This document shows positions 53,769 through 62,080 of a stretch of DNA of 64,000 nucleotides, piece after piece (within the stretch, counting starts at the first letter, position 1; the number at the start of each line of letters is the position of its first letter). Source of the stretch: Streptomyces sp. NBC_01298 (lineage in GTDB: Bacteria > Actinomycetota > Actinomycetes > Streptomycetales > Streptomycetaceae); assembly GCF_035978755.1 (NCBI RefSeq), contig NZ_CP108414.1, positions 434,001 through 498,000 of the forward strand, in the 5' to 3' direction. The notes under the pieces are model-generated. The model made no database searches. It saw only the letters and a program-made list of their open reading frames with translations, and was not told where the DNA came from. A program made the position numbers and the translations under genes.

Positions 53769-56057
53769 TCAGGCTCCGGCCGCCGGGCCAGCTCCTGCCC
53801 CGGCTCCTGCTCCGGCTCCAGCTCCCTCCGGCGCCGTGCCCGGCTCCCACGACGCCTCCGGCCGTTCCTCGCCGTGCGGCCGCGGCAGGAGCCGGTCCAG
53901 GAAGGGCGGCAGCCACCAGTTGGCCCGGCCCATCAGGAACATCGCCGACGGGACCAGCACGAGCCGCACCACGGTGGCGTCCAGGATCACGCTCACCGCC
54001 AGGCCCACCGCGAGCATCTTCACCACGACCGTGGGCGAAGCCGCGAAGGACAGGAAGACCGCGGTCATGATGAGCGCCGCACTGGAGATGACCCGGCCGG
54101 TCGACGCCAGGCCCGTGCCGACGGCCAGGGTGTTGTCCCCGGTGCGGTGCCAGGTACCGGCGATGGCGGAGAGCAGGAAGATCTCGTAGTCCATCGAGAG
54201 GCCGAAGACGATCGCGAACATCATCATCGGAACGAACGACTCGATGGGGACGGGCTCCGACACCCCGATCAGCCCGCTCCCCCAGCCCCACTGGAACACC
54301 GCGACGAGGACCCCGTAGGACGCGGCGGTGGTGAACAGGTTCAGCGCGACCGCCTTGAGCGGGACCACCACGCTGCGGAACACGAAGGTCAGCAGGACGA
54401 GCGCGGCGGCCAGCACGATGCCGATGATGAGGGGCAGCCGGTCCTTGACGGTGTCGCGGAAGTCCAGCTGCCCGGCGGTGGACCCGGTGAGGTAGCCCTC
54501 CGCGCCGGTGCCGTCGAGCGCGGTCGGCAGGGTGGTCCCGGTCAGCGTCGTGAAGAGGCCGCCCGCGCCGGCGCTCTGCGGTCCGGTGGCCGGGGTGACG
54601 GTGGAGACGAGCAGCCGGCCGTCGGGGCTGGGCGCGAGCGGGGTGAACCGGGCTATCCCGGCCGTGTCCCGCAGTGCCGCCGTGAGGTCGGCGCCGATCC
54701 GGTCGGCCTGAACTGTGGCCCCGTGGAGGTCGGCCACCAGGAGGAAGGGGCCGTTGGCCCCGGGGCCGAAGCCGGGACCCTCGCCCTCGGCGATCCAGTC
54801 GTAGGCCGTGCGCGTGGTGCTGCCCGCCCGGTCGGCGCCGTCGTCCACGTGGCCCAGGCGCATCGAGAACAGCGGTACGGCGCACAGCGCGAGCAGCAGG
54901 GTGCCCGCGGTGAGGAACTTCCACGGGTGCCGCGCCACCAGGGCGGCGTAGCGGTGCCAGCCGTCCTGGTCGCCGGAGGTCTCGGCGACCGGGCGGCGCA
55001 GTGCGAACCGGTCGATCCGGCGCCCCACCAGGCCCAGCGCGGCCGGCACCAGGGTCAGGGCGGCCGCCCCGGTGACGACCACGACGAGGGTCGCGGCCAG
55101 ACCCATGCGGCCGATGAAGCTCAGTCCGCAGGTGTACAGGCTCAGCATGGCCACCGCGACGGTGACGGCGGCCACCACGACGGCGCGTCCGCTGGTGGCG
55201 GCGGTACGGGCGGCCGCGTCGACCGGATCGTGCCCGTCGATGAGGTCCTGGCGGAAGCGGGTGGTGAGGAAGAGGGCGTAGTCGATGCCCACGCCGAGAC
55301 CGATCATGATGGCCAGGGTGGGGGCGGCGGTCGCGAAGCTGACGACGCCCGCCACGATGCCGACGATTCCGAGCCCCACCCCGACGCTGACCACCGCGGT
55401 GAGCAGCGGCAGCAGGGCCGCGGCGACGCTGCCGAAGGCGAGCAGGAGGATCAGCAGGGCCACGAGAACCCCCGCCGCCTCGCGCGCCTTGTCGTCGGCC
55501 GGCGGCCTGACGACCTGGTTCAGGTCCCCGCCGTACGCGACCTCCACGCCCGAGGCGCGGGCCGCGGCGGTGGCCGTGTCCAGGGTGCCGGTGTACTCGT
55601 GCCCGAGGGTCTTGACCTGCCGGTCGAAGGAGACGGTGGTGTAGGCGGTACGGCCGTCCGCGCTGGTGACGACCGGGGACGCGGCGGTGACGTGGGGCAT
55701 CCGGGCGAGGCGTGCCGCGCTCTCGTCGACGGCCTGGCGGTGCCCGGCCAGGGAGCCGGAATCGACGTGGAAGACCACGCGTCCGTTGGGGTCCCCGACC
55801 CCGGGGGCGGACGCGGCCAGCAGGTCGGCGCCGGTACGGGACTGCGTGCTGGGGAGGCTGATCTGGTCGCTGTAGACCGGGGCGGCGAGCCGGCTGCCCG
55901 CCATCGCGCCGGCCAGCAGCAGGAGCCAGGCCGCGATCACCCAGACGGGGTGGCGGGCGCAGAAGCCGCCGAGGCGGCCGAGTCGGCTGGGACGGCCGAG
56001 GCGGCTGCGACGGCCGAGGCGGCTGCGACGGCTCGTTCGACCGAGTGGGGAGTGCAC
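53769..56057 (-). CDS. MmpL-family RND transporter
   Basis: A 762-residue inner-membrane transporter of the MMPL type, with one helix, a large outer loop, five helices, a second loop and a final helix set (two-fold repeat). Motifs: GLGVGIDYALFLTTRFR and FGLSMDYEIFLLSAI (proton-relay Asp-Tyr), plus ARHPWKFL at the second half. Such proteins export lipids, siderophores or drugs. GTG 56057 is preferred (GGAGG 4 bases upstream); GTG 56087 would overlap operator copy 1. The N-terminal basic tail holds an 18-bp repeat (SRLGR) and the C-terminus a (GA)n tract. Divergent from tetR; MmpS-like and LmeA-like genes follow on the other strand. Confidence 0.9.
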   Translation of the reverse strand: MHSPLGRTSRRSRLGRRSRLGRPSRLGRLGGFCARHPVWVIAAWLLLLAGAMAGSRLAAPVYSDQISLPSTQSRTGADLLAASAPGVGDPNGRVVFHVDSGSLAGHRQAVDESAARLARMPHVTAASPVVTSADGRTAYTTVSFDRQVKTLGHEYTGTLDTATAAARASGVEVAYGGDLNQVVRPPADDKAREAAGVLVALLILLLAFGSVAAALLPLLTAVVSVGVGLGIVGIVAGVVSFATAAPTLAIMIGLGVGIDYALFLTTRFRQDLIDGHDPVDAAARTAATSGRAVVVAAVTVAVAMLSLYTCGLSFIGRMGLAATLVVVVTGAAALTLVPAALGLVGRRIDRFALRRPVAETSGDQDGWHRYAALVARHPWKFLTAGTLLLALCAVPLFSMRLGHVDDGADRAGSTTRTAYDWIAEGEGPGFGPGANGPFLLVADLHGATVQADRIGADLTAALRDTAGIARFTPLAPSPDGRLLVSTVTPATGPQSAGAGGLFTTLTGTTLPTALDGTGAEGYLTGSTAGQLDFRDTVKDRLPLIIGIVLAAALVLLTFVFRSVVVPLKAVALNLFTTAASYGVLVAVFQWGWGSGLIGVSEPVPIESFVPMMMFAIVFGLSMDYEIFLLSAIAGTWHRTGDNTLAVGTGLASTGRVISSAALIMTAVFLSFAASPTVVVKMLAVGLAVSVILDATVVRLVLVPSAMFLMGRANWWLPPFLDRLLPRPHGEERPEASWEPGTAPEGAGAGAGAGAGAGPAAGA

Positions 56058-56072
56058 GACGCCTCCAGGAAG

Positions 56073-56168
56073 TGTCAGGACTGACACGAAACACCTTGGC
56101 AGAAAATGTCAGGACTGCCAATTGTCAGTTCTGACGATTGGCAGGGCTGACAATTGACAGGGCTGACG
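56073..56168. promoter_or_regulatory. Five-copy operator array between mmpL-type and tetR genes
   Basis: Five copies of a 14-bp palindrome TGTCAG-N2-CTGACA at 56073-56086 (perfect), 56107-56120, 56123-56136, 56139-56152 and 56155-56168 (one or two mismatches each). Copies 2-5 are spaced exactly 16 bp. Copy 5 overlaps TTGACA (56154-56159), the -35 of tetR, which with 16 bp and TAGGCT (56176-56181) forms its promoter. Copy 1 lies in the mmpL leader. Confidence 0.88.
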
Positions 56169-56187
56169 CCATTGCTAGGCTTCGACG

Positions 56188-56871
56188 GTGAACCAAGATC
56201 CGGCCGCGCCCGTCTCCGCGCCCCCGCCCCGCTCCGAGCCGGAGGCGGCGACGTCCGAGCACGGCCTGCGCGAGCGGAAGAAGGAGCGGACGCGCACACT
56301 GCTGCGCGAGGGCGCCGCCGCACTGTTCGCCGAGCACGGTTTCGCGGGCACCACGGTCGCGGACATCGCCGCCTGCGCGAACGTCTCCGAGCGGACCTTC
56401 TTCCGCTACTTCGACAGCAAGGAAGCACTGCTCCTGCCCGACAGCGTCTACCTGTTCGCGCACGTCGAGGCCGAACTGGCCCGGCGCCCGTCACACGAGG
56501 ACCCGCTCGACGCGGTCTGCAACGCCCTGATCTCCGCGGTGGCCCCGTTCGCCGCGTCCAGCCTCACCGCCCTGACCCATTCGGTGGCCATCGCGGGTGA
56601 CGAGCGCGTGGTGGCCGCCCAACTCGTTCAGCTCTTCGCCGAGTTCGAGAACCGGCTCACGCTCATCGTGCTGAACCGGCTCCCCGCCGACACCCCCCAG
56701 GCCGACCTGCGCGCCGGGGTGATCGCGGGCGCCGCCCTGTCCGCCGTCCGCGCCGTCCTGCGCACCCAGCGCCGGCGCCGCGCGAACGGCACCCTCACCG
56801 ACACCCCGCCCTCCGCCCTCCTGCTGGAGGCCTTCGGAATGCTGAAGCAGATCGGATCCGCCGCACCATGA
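56188..56871 (+). CDS. TetR-family regulator of the MmpL module
   Basis: A 227-residue repressor with a Pro/Ala-rich N-terminal tail and a helix-turn-helix at about residues 35-75 (RTLLREGAAALFAEHGFAGTTVADIAACANVSERTFFRYFDSKEALLLPD). Divergent from the MMPL gene and sharing the operator array. GTG 56188 lies 6 bases after -10 TAGGCT, so the transcript is leaderless and its promoter lies under operator copy 5. The next gene overlaps its stop (ATGA). Confidence 0.92.
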   Translation: MNQDPAAPVSAPPPRSEPEAATSEHGLRERKKERTRTLLREGAAALFAEHGFAGTTVADIAACANVSERTFFRYFDSKEALLLPDSVYLFAHVEAELARRPSHEDPLDAVCNALISAVAPFAASSLTALTHSVAIAGDERVVAAQLVQLFAEFENRLTLIVLNRLPADTPQADLRAGVIAGAALSAVRAVLRTQRRRRANGTLTDTPPSALLLEAFGMLKQIGSAAP

Positions 56872-57608
56872 AGCTCCGACGCACCCCGGCCCTGGTCGCG
56901 GCCGGCATGGCCACCGCCCTGATCGGCGCCTTCGCGGCCGACCTCGCGGTCGAACACACCGCCCAGGACCGCATCGCCCGGGCGGCGGGCTGTCACCTCC
57001 AGGCCCGCGGACCCGTCACCGCGGAGCTCTCCGGCACCTTCGCCGGACTCCGCGCACTGACCGGCCAGGTGGGCTCCGTACACCTGGCGGCCGAGGACGT
57101 ACGACGCGCCGGCATGGACGTGGACGTCAAGGCCGATCTGTACGACGTCACGCGCGACGGCGGCATGAGCGGCGGCCGGGCGACGGTCACCATCCCCTAC
57201 GAAGCCCTGCAGAAGCGCCTGGCCGACTCGGGGGAAGCCGCCGCGGGCGTCGAGGGCCTGAAGGTGGGCGGCGACGCGAAGGGGCTCACCCTCACCGGAA
57301 CCGTGGGCGGTCTGGGCCTGCCCGTCACGGTGCACGCGAGCACCAGCACCACGGCCGGCGGCCTCACGATCACCCCGAACACGGTGACCGTACTGGGCCG
57401 CGAACTGCCGATAGCCACCGTGAGCGGGCTGCCCGGGGCGGGCGGCCTGGCCGAGCAGCTCGCACCCCGGACCGTGGAGGTCGGCGACCTGCCCGAGGGG
57501 GTCAGCCTCACCGGGGCCCGGACGACCGGCGCCGGTCTCACCCTGGACGCCTCCCTCGCGAAGTCCTTCACGCCGGACGCCGCCGGAGGCAGCTGCAAGT
57601 CGGCGTAG
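56868..57608 (+). CDS. LmeA-like (DUF2993) lipid-binding protein
   Basis: A 246-residue exported protein. An N-terminal helix (ALVAAGMATALIGAFAADLAV) precedes a DUF2993 domain (EHTAQDRIARAAGCHLQARGPVTAELSGTFAGLRALTGQVGSVHLAAEDVRRAGMDVDVKADLYDV..ATVTIPYEALQKRL). Mycobacterial LmeA of this family binds phosphoinositides and stabilises the lipomannan mannosyltransferase MptA. It is translationally coupled to tetR, which places it under the same control as the exporter. A membrane-lipid role is inferred. Confidence 0.87.
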   Translation: MKLRRTPALVAAGMATALIGAFAADLAVEHTAQDRIARAAGCHLQARGPVTAELSGTFAGLRALTGQVGSVHLAAEDVRRAGMDVDVKADLYDVTRDGGMSGGRATVTIPYEALQKRLADSGEAAAGVEGLKVGGDAKGLTLTGTVGGLGLPVTVHASTSTTAGGLTITPNTVTVLGRELPIATVSGLPGAGGLAEQLAPRTVEVGDLPEGVSLTGARTTGAGLTLDASLAKSFTPDAAGGSCKSA

Positions 57609-57685
57609 CGCGCTCCAGGATTTCCGGTTAGCAAATATCCCCACACGGCCAATCCCCCTACGCGAGCCCACGCACTCAACCAAAA

Positions 57686-57714
57686 TTGACTTTACGGATT
57701 CTTTAACTTTACCC
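57686..57714 (+). promoter_or_regulatory. Promoter of the MmpS-like gene
   Basis: -35 TTGACT (57686-57691), 17-bp spacer, -10 TTACCC (57709-57714). Seven bases separate -10 and ATG 57722, so the mRNA is probably leaderless; no ribosome site is visible. Confidence 0.6.
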
Positions 57715-57721
57715 TCCAGTC

Positions 57722-58144
57722 ATGCGCAAATCATCCCCCACCACCCTCCCCGCCCTCGCCCTGGCCTGCCTGGCGCTCGCCGCCGCCGGCTGCTCCGCCG
57801 CTACGACCGAGAAGGCCGTGGAGCAGGTCGACAAGGTGGTGGACGAGACCTATGAGGTCACCTACGAGGTCACCGGCAAGACCGTCGACTCCGTCTCCTT
57901 CCACGACGGAGGCGGCACGGCCACCGCGCCGAACCTCGTGACCGCCAAGGAGCCGGGCACCGCGTGGACGAAGACGGTCACGCTGCGCGGCATCATGCCC
58001 CCGGCGGTCTCCCCCAGCTCGATCGACAACACCGCCGACCTCACCTGCAAGGTCATCTACAAGGGCAAGGTCATCAAGGAGGCCAAGGGCGAGGCGGCCA
58101 TGGCCGGCGGCTGCGTGACCGTGTCTCCGATCGCCCCCTCGTAG
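57722..58144 (+). CDS. MmpS-like membrane lipoprotein
   Basis: A 140-residue lipoprotein (lipobox AAGC, Cys24) with an MmpS-type C-terminal beta-sandwich: YEVTYEVTGKTVDSVSFHDGGGTATAPN..WTKTVTL..LTCKVIYKGKVIKEAKGEAAMAGGCVTV. MmpS proteins are accessory subunits of MmpL exporters in mycobacteria. This gene sits 1.7 kb from an MmpL gene and an intervening LmeA-like gene, so it probably serves the same exporter. It has its own leaderless promoter. Confidence 0.85.
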   Translation: MRKSSPTTLPALALACLALAAAGCSAATTEKAVEQVDKVVDETYEVTYEVTGKTVDSVSFHDGGGTATAPNLVTAKEPGTAWTKTVTLRGIMPPAVSPSSIDNTADLTCKVIYKGKVIKEAKGEAAMAGGCVTVSPIAPS

Positions 58145-58215
58145 GCGATCCGCAGACGCTCCGTAGGCGCTCCGCAGGCGCCCCTTAGGCAATCCAGCCA
58201 CCGGGACACTTCACG

Positions 58216-58257
58216 CCTCAACACGCTTGACCTCAACCGCGCTTGAGGCATGACCGT
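58216..58257 (+). promoter_or_regulatory. SoxR box inside a 19-bp-spacer promoter
   Basis: CCTCAACCGCGCTTGAGG at 58231-58248 matches both arms of the SoxR box (E. coli soxS CCTCAAGTTAACTTGAGG). It lies between -35 TTGACC (58227-58232) and -10 GACCGT (58252-58257), a 19-bp spacer as in MerR-family promoters. A second half-palindrome CCTCAACACGCTTGA is at 58216-58230. Confidence 0.75.
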
Positions 58258-58264
58258 GATCCTC

Positions 58265-58675
58265 ATGACCACGGAATCACCGTCCCGCGCGGCGGACATC
58301 GAAGCGATCGGCCGGCTCGTCGCCACCGTCGAGCACTCCCAGCGGACCAAGGACTCCGAGGAGTTCCTCGGGCTCTTCCACCCCGACGCGATCTGGACGA
58401 CGGCCCACGGCAAGGTCCTCATCGGTCTCGAGGCCATCTCGGAGTTCACCCGCAAGGTGCTGCCCGCGGCGAACTGGGACGGCCAGGTCACCTACGAGGT
58501 GGTCCACGTGCTCTTCATCCGCCCCGACGTCGCGGCCGTCAAGGTCCGCCAGCGCTACGTCTCCCCGGGCGAGGAGAGCGAGGGCGCCCCCCTGTACGTC
58601 ATCGCGAAGCAGCCGGACGACCGCTGGCTGCTGACCGCCTGCCAGAACACCGGGGTCGTCGTCGACGGGGCCTGA
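58265..58675 (+). CDS. SnoaL-like/SgcJ-type NTF2-fold protein under a SoxR-type promoter
   Basis: A 136-residue NTF2-fold protein (SRAADIEAIGRLVATVEHSQRTKDSEEFLGLFHPDAIWTTAHGKVLIGLEAISEFTRKVLP) of the SnoaL/SgcJ group, with a pocket able to bind small hydrophobic molecules; the family includes ketosteroid-isomerase-like and polyketide-cyclising enzymes. ATG 58265 lies 8 bases after the -10, so it is the leaderless start; the earlier ATG at 58250 is within the promoter spacer. The SoxR box predicts induction by redox-cycling compounds. Confidence 0.85.
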   Translation: MTTESPSRAADIEAIGRLVATVEHSQRTKDSEEFLGLFHPDAIWTTAHGKVLIGLEAISEFTRKVLPAANWDGQVTYEVVHVLFIRPDVAAVKVRQRYVSPGEESEGAPLYVIAKQPDDRWLLTACQNTGVVVDGA

Positions 58676-58805
58676 GGGGACTGGCCCCGAGGGGACGGGA
58701 CCCGAGGGAGACGCACCCTCATGGGCTCGCGCTAATAGGCTCGCGCGCGGCAGCCTCGGACGGAGAGGATGGCCCGCCCAGTCCACCCCGTCCGAAGGAC
58801 CTCTG

Positions 58806-59771
58806 ATGAGCCGCCCGCCGTACGCCCCGTCCGCCCGCGCCTCCCTGGACGGGCTGGTGATGGGCGATGCCTTCGGCGACAGCTGGTTCACCCTCTCCGG
58901 CGAGAACGTCGAGGCGCAGTGGGCGGCCCGCGGGCTCCGGCCCGCCCCGTGGCGGTGGACGGACGACTCCGCCATGGCGTTCGTGCTCTTCGCCCACCTC
59001 ACGGCTCACGGGGAGGTCCGACCCGGCGTTCTGGCGCGGGAGTTCGCCGCCGAGTACGCGCGGGATTCGGGGCGCAAGTACGGGGCCTCCATGCACGAGG
59101 TGCTGGAACGGATCGGCGCGGGCGAGGCCTGGCGGGACGTCACCGGCGAGCAGTTCGGCGGGCAGGGTTCCTACGGCAACGGCGCCGCGATGCGGGTCGC
59201 GCCGCTCGGGGCCTGGTTCGGGGGCGACCCGGAGGAGGCCGCCGCGCAGGCCCGGCTATCCGCGACTGCCACGCACGCCCATCCCGAGGCGGTCGCGGGC
59301 GCCGTCGCCGTGGCGGTGGCCGCCGCGCTGGCGGCGGCGAGCACGGGCCACGACGCTCCGGTCCGCGCGGAGTTCCTCCGGGAGGTCGCCGGGTACGTAC
59401 CGGGCAGCGAGGTCGGCTCCGGACTGCGGGCCGCCGCCGGACTCCCCGCGGCCACACCGGTGGACCGTGCCGCGTCCGTACTGGGCTCGGGATGGCGGAT
59501 CTCGGCCCCCGACACCGTGCCGTTCGCCCTGTGGTCCGCCGCGGGGCACCTGGACGACCTGCCGGAGGCCCTGTGGCAGACCGTCGGCGGCTGGGGCGAC
59601 CGCGACACGACGTGCGCGATCGCGGGCGGGGTCGTAGCGGCGCGCACCGGCACCGGCGGCGTCCCGGCCGCCTGGCTCTCGGCCCGCGAAGCCGTCCCCA
59701 CGTGGAGCGGATGGACACCGCCCGAGCAGCCGGCTCCCTCGCCTCAGCCTCTGTTCCGGCAGATCATGTGA
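58806..59771 (+). CDS. ADP-ribosylglycohydrolase (DraG/ARH family)
   Basis: A 321-residue Mg-dependent hydrolase that removes ADP-ribose from modified proteins or related compounds. Motifs WTDDSAMA (near residue 50), GNGAAMR (near 125) and GGWGDRDTTCAIAGG (near 265) supply the metal ligands. The N-terminal ASLDGLVMGDAFGDSWF is also typical. ATG 58806 follows a short Gly-Arg-rich gap. Its neighbours give no functional clue. Confidence 0.93.
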   Translation: MSRPPYAPSARASLDGLVMGDAFGDSWFTLSGENVEAQWAARGLRPAPWRWTDDSAMAFVLFAHLTAHGEVRPGVLAREFAAEYARDSGRKYGASMHEVLERIGAGEAWRDVTGEQFGGQGSYGNGAAMRVAPLGAWFGGDPEEAAAQARLSATATHAHPEAVAGAVAVAVAAALAAASTGHDAPVRAEFLREVAGYVPGSEVGSGLRAAAGLPAATPVDRAASVLGSGWRISAPDTVPFALWSAAGHLDDLPEALWQTVGGWGDRDTTCAIAGGVVAARTGTGGVPAAWLSAREAVPTWSGWTPPEQPAPSPQPLFRQIM

Positions 59772-59787
59772 CTACTAGGCTGCCGCG

Positions 59788-60546
59788 ATGGAACATGATC
59801 GGGATCAAGGTCTGAGTCAGGGCCAGGGCCAGGGTCTGAGTCAGGATCGGGCCAATCATTACGACGGCTTCGCGGAGGCGTACGCGGCGGAGAACGAGGG
59901 CGGCCTCGTGAACGCCTTCTACGAGCGGCCCGCGATGCTGGCCCTCGCGGCGGACGTTTCCGGCCGCCGGATCCTGGACGCGGGGTGCGGCTCGGGGCCC
60001 CTCACCGCGGCCCTGCGCGATCGCGGTGCGGTCGTCACCGGGCTCGACTCCAGCGCCGGCATGCTGGCGCTGGCCGGGCGGCGGCTCGGTGACGACGCGG
60101 ACCTGCACCTGGTCGACCTGCGTGAGCGCCTGCCGTTCGCCGACGGCGCCTTCGACGACGTGGTCGCGTCGCTGGTGCTGCACTACCTGGAGGACTGGGG
60201 ACCGACGCTGGCCGAGTTGCGGCGCGTCCTCAGGCCCGGCGGCCGTCTGATCGCGTCCGTGGACCACCCCTTCGTGGCCTACACGATCCAGGACCCCCGC
60301 CCCGACTACTTCGCGGCCGGCAGCTACTCCTTCGACTGGACCTTCAACGGGACGTCCGTCCCGATGAAGTTCTGGCGCAAGTCCCTGCACGCGATGACCG
60401 GGGCCTTCGCCGCCGCCGGGTTCCGGCTGTCCGTCATCAGCGAACCCCAGCCGGACCCGGCTGCCCGTGAGCTGTTCCCCGACGGCTTCCAGGACCTTGC
60501 GAGCGCACCCTGCTTCCTGTTCTTCGTCGTCGAGGCACCTCTGTAG
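59788..60546 (+). CDS. SAM-dependent methyltransferase, class I
   Basis: A 252-residue methyltransferase. SAM motif I is RILDAGCGSGPLTAAL, motif II GAVVTGLDSSAGMLALA, followed by DLHLVDLRERLPFADGAFDDVVASLVLHYLED. The N-terminus holds a GQGLSQ repeat. The SAM fold is clear; the substrate is unknown. ATG 59788 lies 6 bases after a TAGGCT -10 (59776-59781), so the mRNA is probably leaderless. Confidence 0.92.
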   Translation: MEHDRDQGLSQGQGQGLSQDRANHYDGFAEAYAAENEGGLVNAFYERPAMLALAADVSGRRILDAGCGSGPLTAALRDRGAVVTGLDSSAGMLALAGRRLGDDADLHLVDLRERLPFADGAFDDVVASLVLHYLEDWGPTLAELRRVLRPGGRLIASVDHPFVAYTIQDPRPDYFAAGSYSFDWTFNGTSVPMKFWRKSLHAMTGAFAAAGFRLSVISEPQPDPAARELFPDGFQDLASAPCFLFFVVEAPL

Positions 60547-60625
60547 CCGGCTCATCGCGGACCTATCGCGGGCGTATCGAAAATCGCATACGGCCTCGCA
60601 ACGGCCCACCGACTCCCCTGGGAAC

Positions 60626-61330
60626 ATGAACCACAACGCATCCCCGTCGACACCGCCCCGCCGCACGCTCAGGGTCGTGCTCCTCGGCCTGGCGGCCCTC
60701 GGCGCGGCGAGCGTCCTGTACGTCATACGCGGGCCGCTCCTGATGTCCGCGCCGAGGTGCATGGCCGGGCAGTGGCACGGATGCTTCGACACGTTCAACG
60801 GCGTGGTCCTCATGACCCTCGTCGCCGTGCCGCCGGCCCTGCTGCTCGTGTGGGCCCTGGCGCGCCGCCGGCGTGCCGCGGGCTTCGCAGCGGCGTGGCG
60901 GATCCCGCTGGCCGAGGTCGGCATGGTGCTCGGGACGCTGCCGTTCGTGTGGATGACCATGATGCCGGGGTCCGGAGCCGGGATCGTTCCCGGCCGGTTC
61001 AGCCTGGTACCGCTGCGCGACCTCGTCACGATGGGGCCGCTCGGCATCGGCGGCAACCTGCTGGTCTTCGCCTCGCTGGGGTTCTTCGCCCCGATGCGGT
61101 GGGCGGCACTGGCCTCCGTGCCGAGGGTGCTGGCCCTCGGGGCGGGATGCTCGGTCCTGATCGAGGTGGCGCAGTACGTCCTGCGACTGGACCGGGTCTC
61201 CTCCGTGGACGACGTCCTCGTCAACGCCACCGGCGCCGCCCTGGCCGCGCTGGCTTCGCGCCGCTGGTGGCGTACCACGGCGCCGGACTGGTCGGACCGG
61301 CCCGAGCCCGTCCTGGCTCCGGCCGGCTGA
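60626..61330 (+). CDS. VanZ-like membrane protein
   Basis: A 234-residue protein with four to five predicted membrane segments and the VanZ signature near the end (NLLVFASLGFFAPMRW..CSVLIEVAQYVLRLDRVSSVDDVLVNATGAALAAL). VanZ proteins give low-level glycopeptide tolerance or act in envelope processes. ATG 60626 has GGGA upstream. It precedes a two-component system by 63 bases, which may regulate it. Confidence 0.87.
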   Translation: MNHNASPSTPPRRTLRVVLLGLAALGAASVLYVIRGPLLMSAPRCMAGQWHGCFDTFNGVVLMTLVAVPPALLLVWALARRRRAAGFAAAWRIPLAEVGMVLGTLPFVWMTMMPGSGAGIVPGRFSLVPLRDLVTMGPLGIGGNLLVFASLGFFAPMRWAALASVPRVLALGAGCSVLIEVAQYVLRLDRVSSVDDVLVNATGAALAALASRRWWRTTAPDWSDRPEPVLAPAG

Positions 61331-61393
61331 CGCGCGTACCCGATGCGCACCATGCATACGACGGCGATATGTCCCGGTGTTTAGGCTTCGGGC

Positions 61394-62080
61394 ATGCGCG
61401 TACTGATCGTCGAGGACGAGCCCTACCTGGCCGAGGCCGTCCGTGACGGCCTGCGGCTGGAGGCGATCGCCGCCGACATCGCCGGCGACGGCGACACCGC
61501 CCTGGAACTGCTCGGCGTGAACTCCTACGACCTCGCGATCCTCGACCGTGACATCCCCGGCCCCTCCGGCGACGAGGTCGCGCGCCGCATCGTCGCCTCC
61601 GGCAGCGGCATCCCGATCCTCATGCTCACCGCTGCCGACCGGATCGACGACAAGGCGTCCGGGTTCGGGCTCGGCGCCGACGACTACCTCACCAAGCCGT
61701 TCGAGCTGCGGGAGCTCGTCCTGCGGCTGCGGGCGCTCGACCGCAGGCGCGCGTACGCCCGGCCCCCGGTCCGCGAGATCGCGGGCCTGCGGCTCGATCC
61801 CTTCCGGCGGGAGGTCTTCCGCGACGGACGCTACGTCGCGCTCACCCGCAAGCAGTTCGCCGTGCTGGAAGTCCTCGTCGCCGCCGAGGGCGGGGTCGTC
61901 AGCGCCGAAGACCTGCTGGAACGGGCCTGGGACGAGAACGCGGACCCCCTCACCAACGCCGTGCGCATCACCGTCTCGGCCCTGCGCAAACGGCTCGGCG
62001 AACCGTGGATCATCGCCACGGTGCCCGGCGTCGGCTACCGCATCGACACCCAGCCGGAGACCGGGAGCACCACCTCATGA
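61394..62080 (+). CDS. OmpR-family response regulator
   Basis: A 228-residue regulator with receiver domain (VLIVEDEPYLAEAVRDGL; phosphoacceptor Asp51 in AILDRDIPG; Lys in DDYLTKPFELREL) and a C-terminal winged helix (ALTRKQFAVLEVLVAAEGGVVSAEDLLERAWDENADPLTNAVRITVSALRKRL). ATG 61394 lies 6 bases after TAGGCT (61382-61387), a leaderless promoter. Its stop overlaps the kinase start. Confidence 0.95.
   Translation: MRVLIVEDEPYLAEAVRDGLRLEAIAADIAGDGDTALELLGVNSYDLAILDRDIPGPSGDEVARRIVASGSGIPILMLTAADRIDDKASGFGLGADDYLTKPFELRELVLRLRALDRRRAYARPPVREIAGLRLDPFRREVFRDGRYVALTRKQFAVLEVLVAAEGGVVSAEDLLERAWDENADPLTNAVRITVSALRKRLGEPWIIATVPGVGYRIDTQPETGSTTS

Noticed and set aside
56058..56087. GTG 56087 as the start of the MmpL-type protein
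   Set aside because: It overlaps operator copy 1 and has no ribosome site; GTG 56057 has GGAGG upstream.
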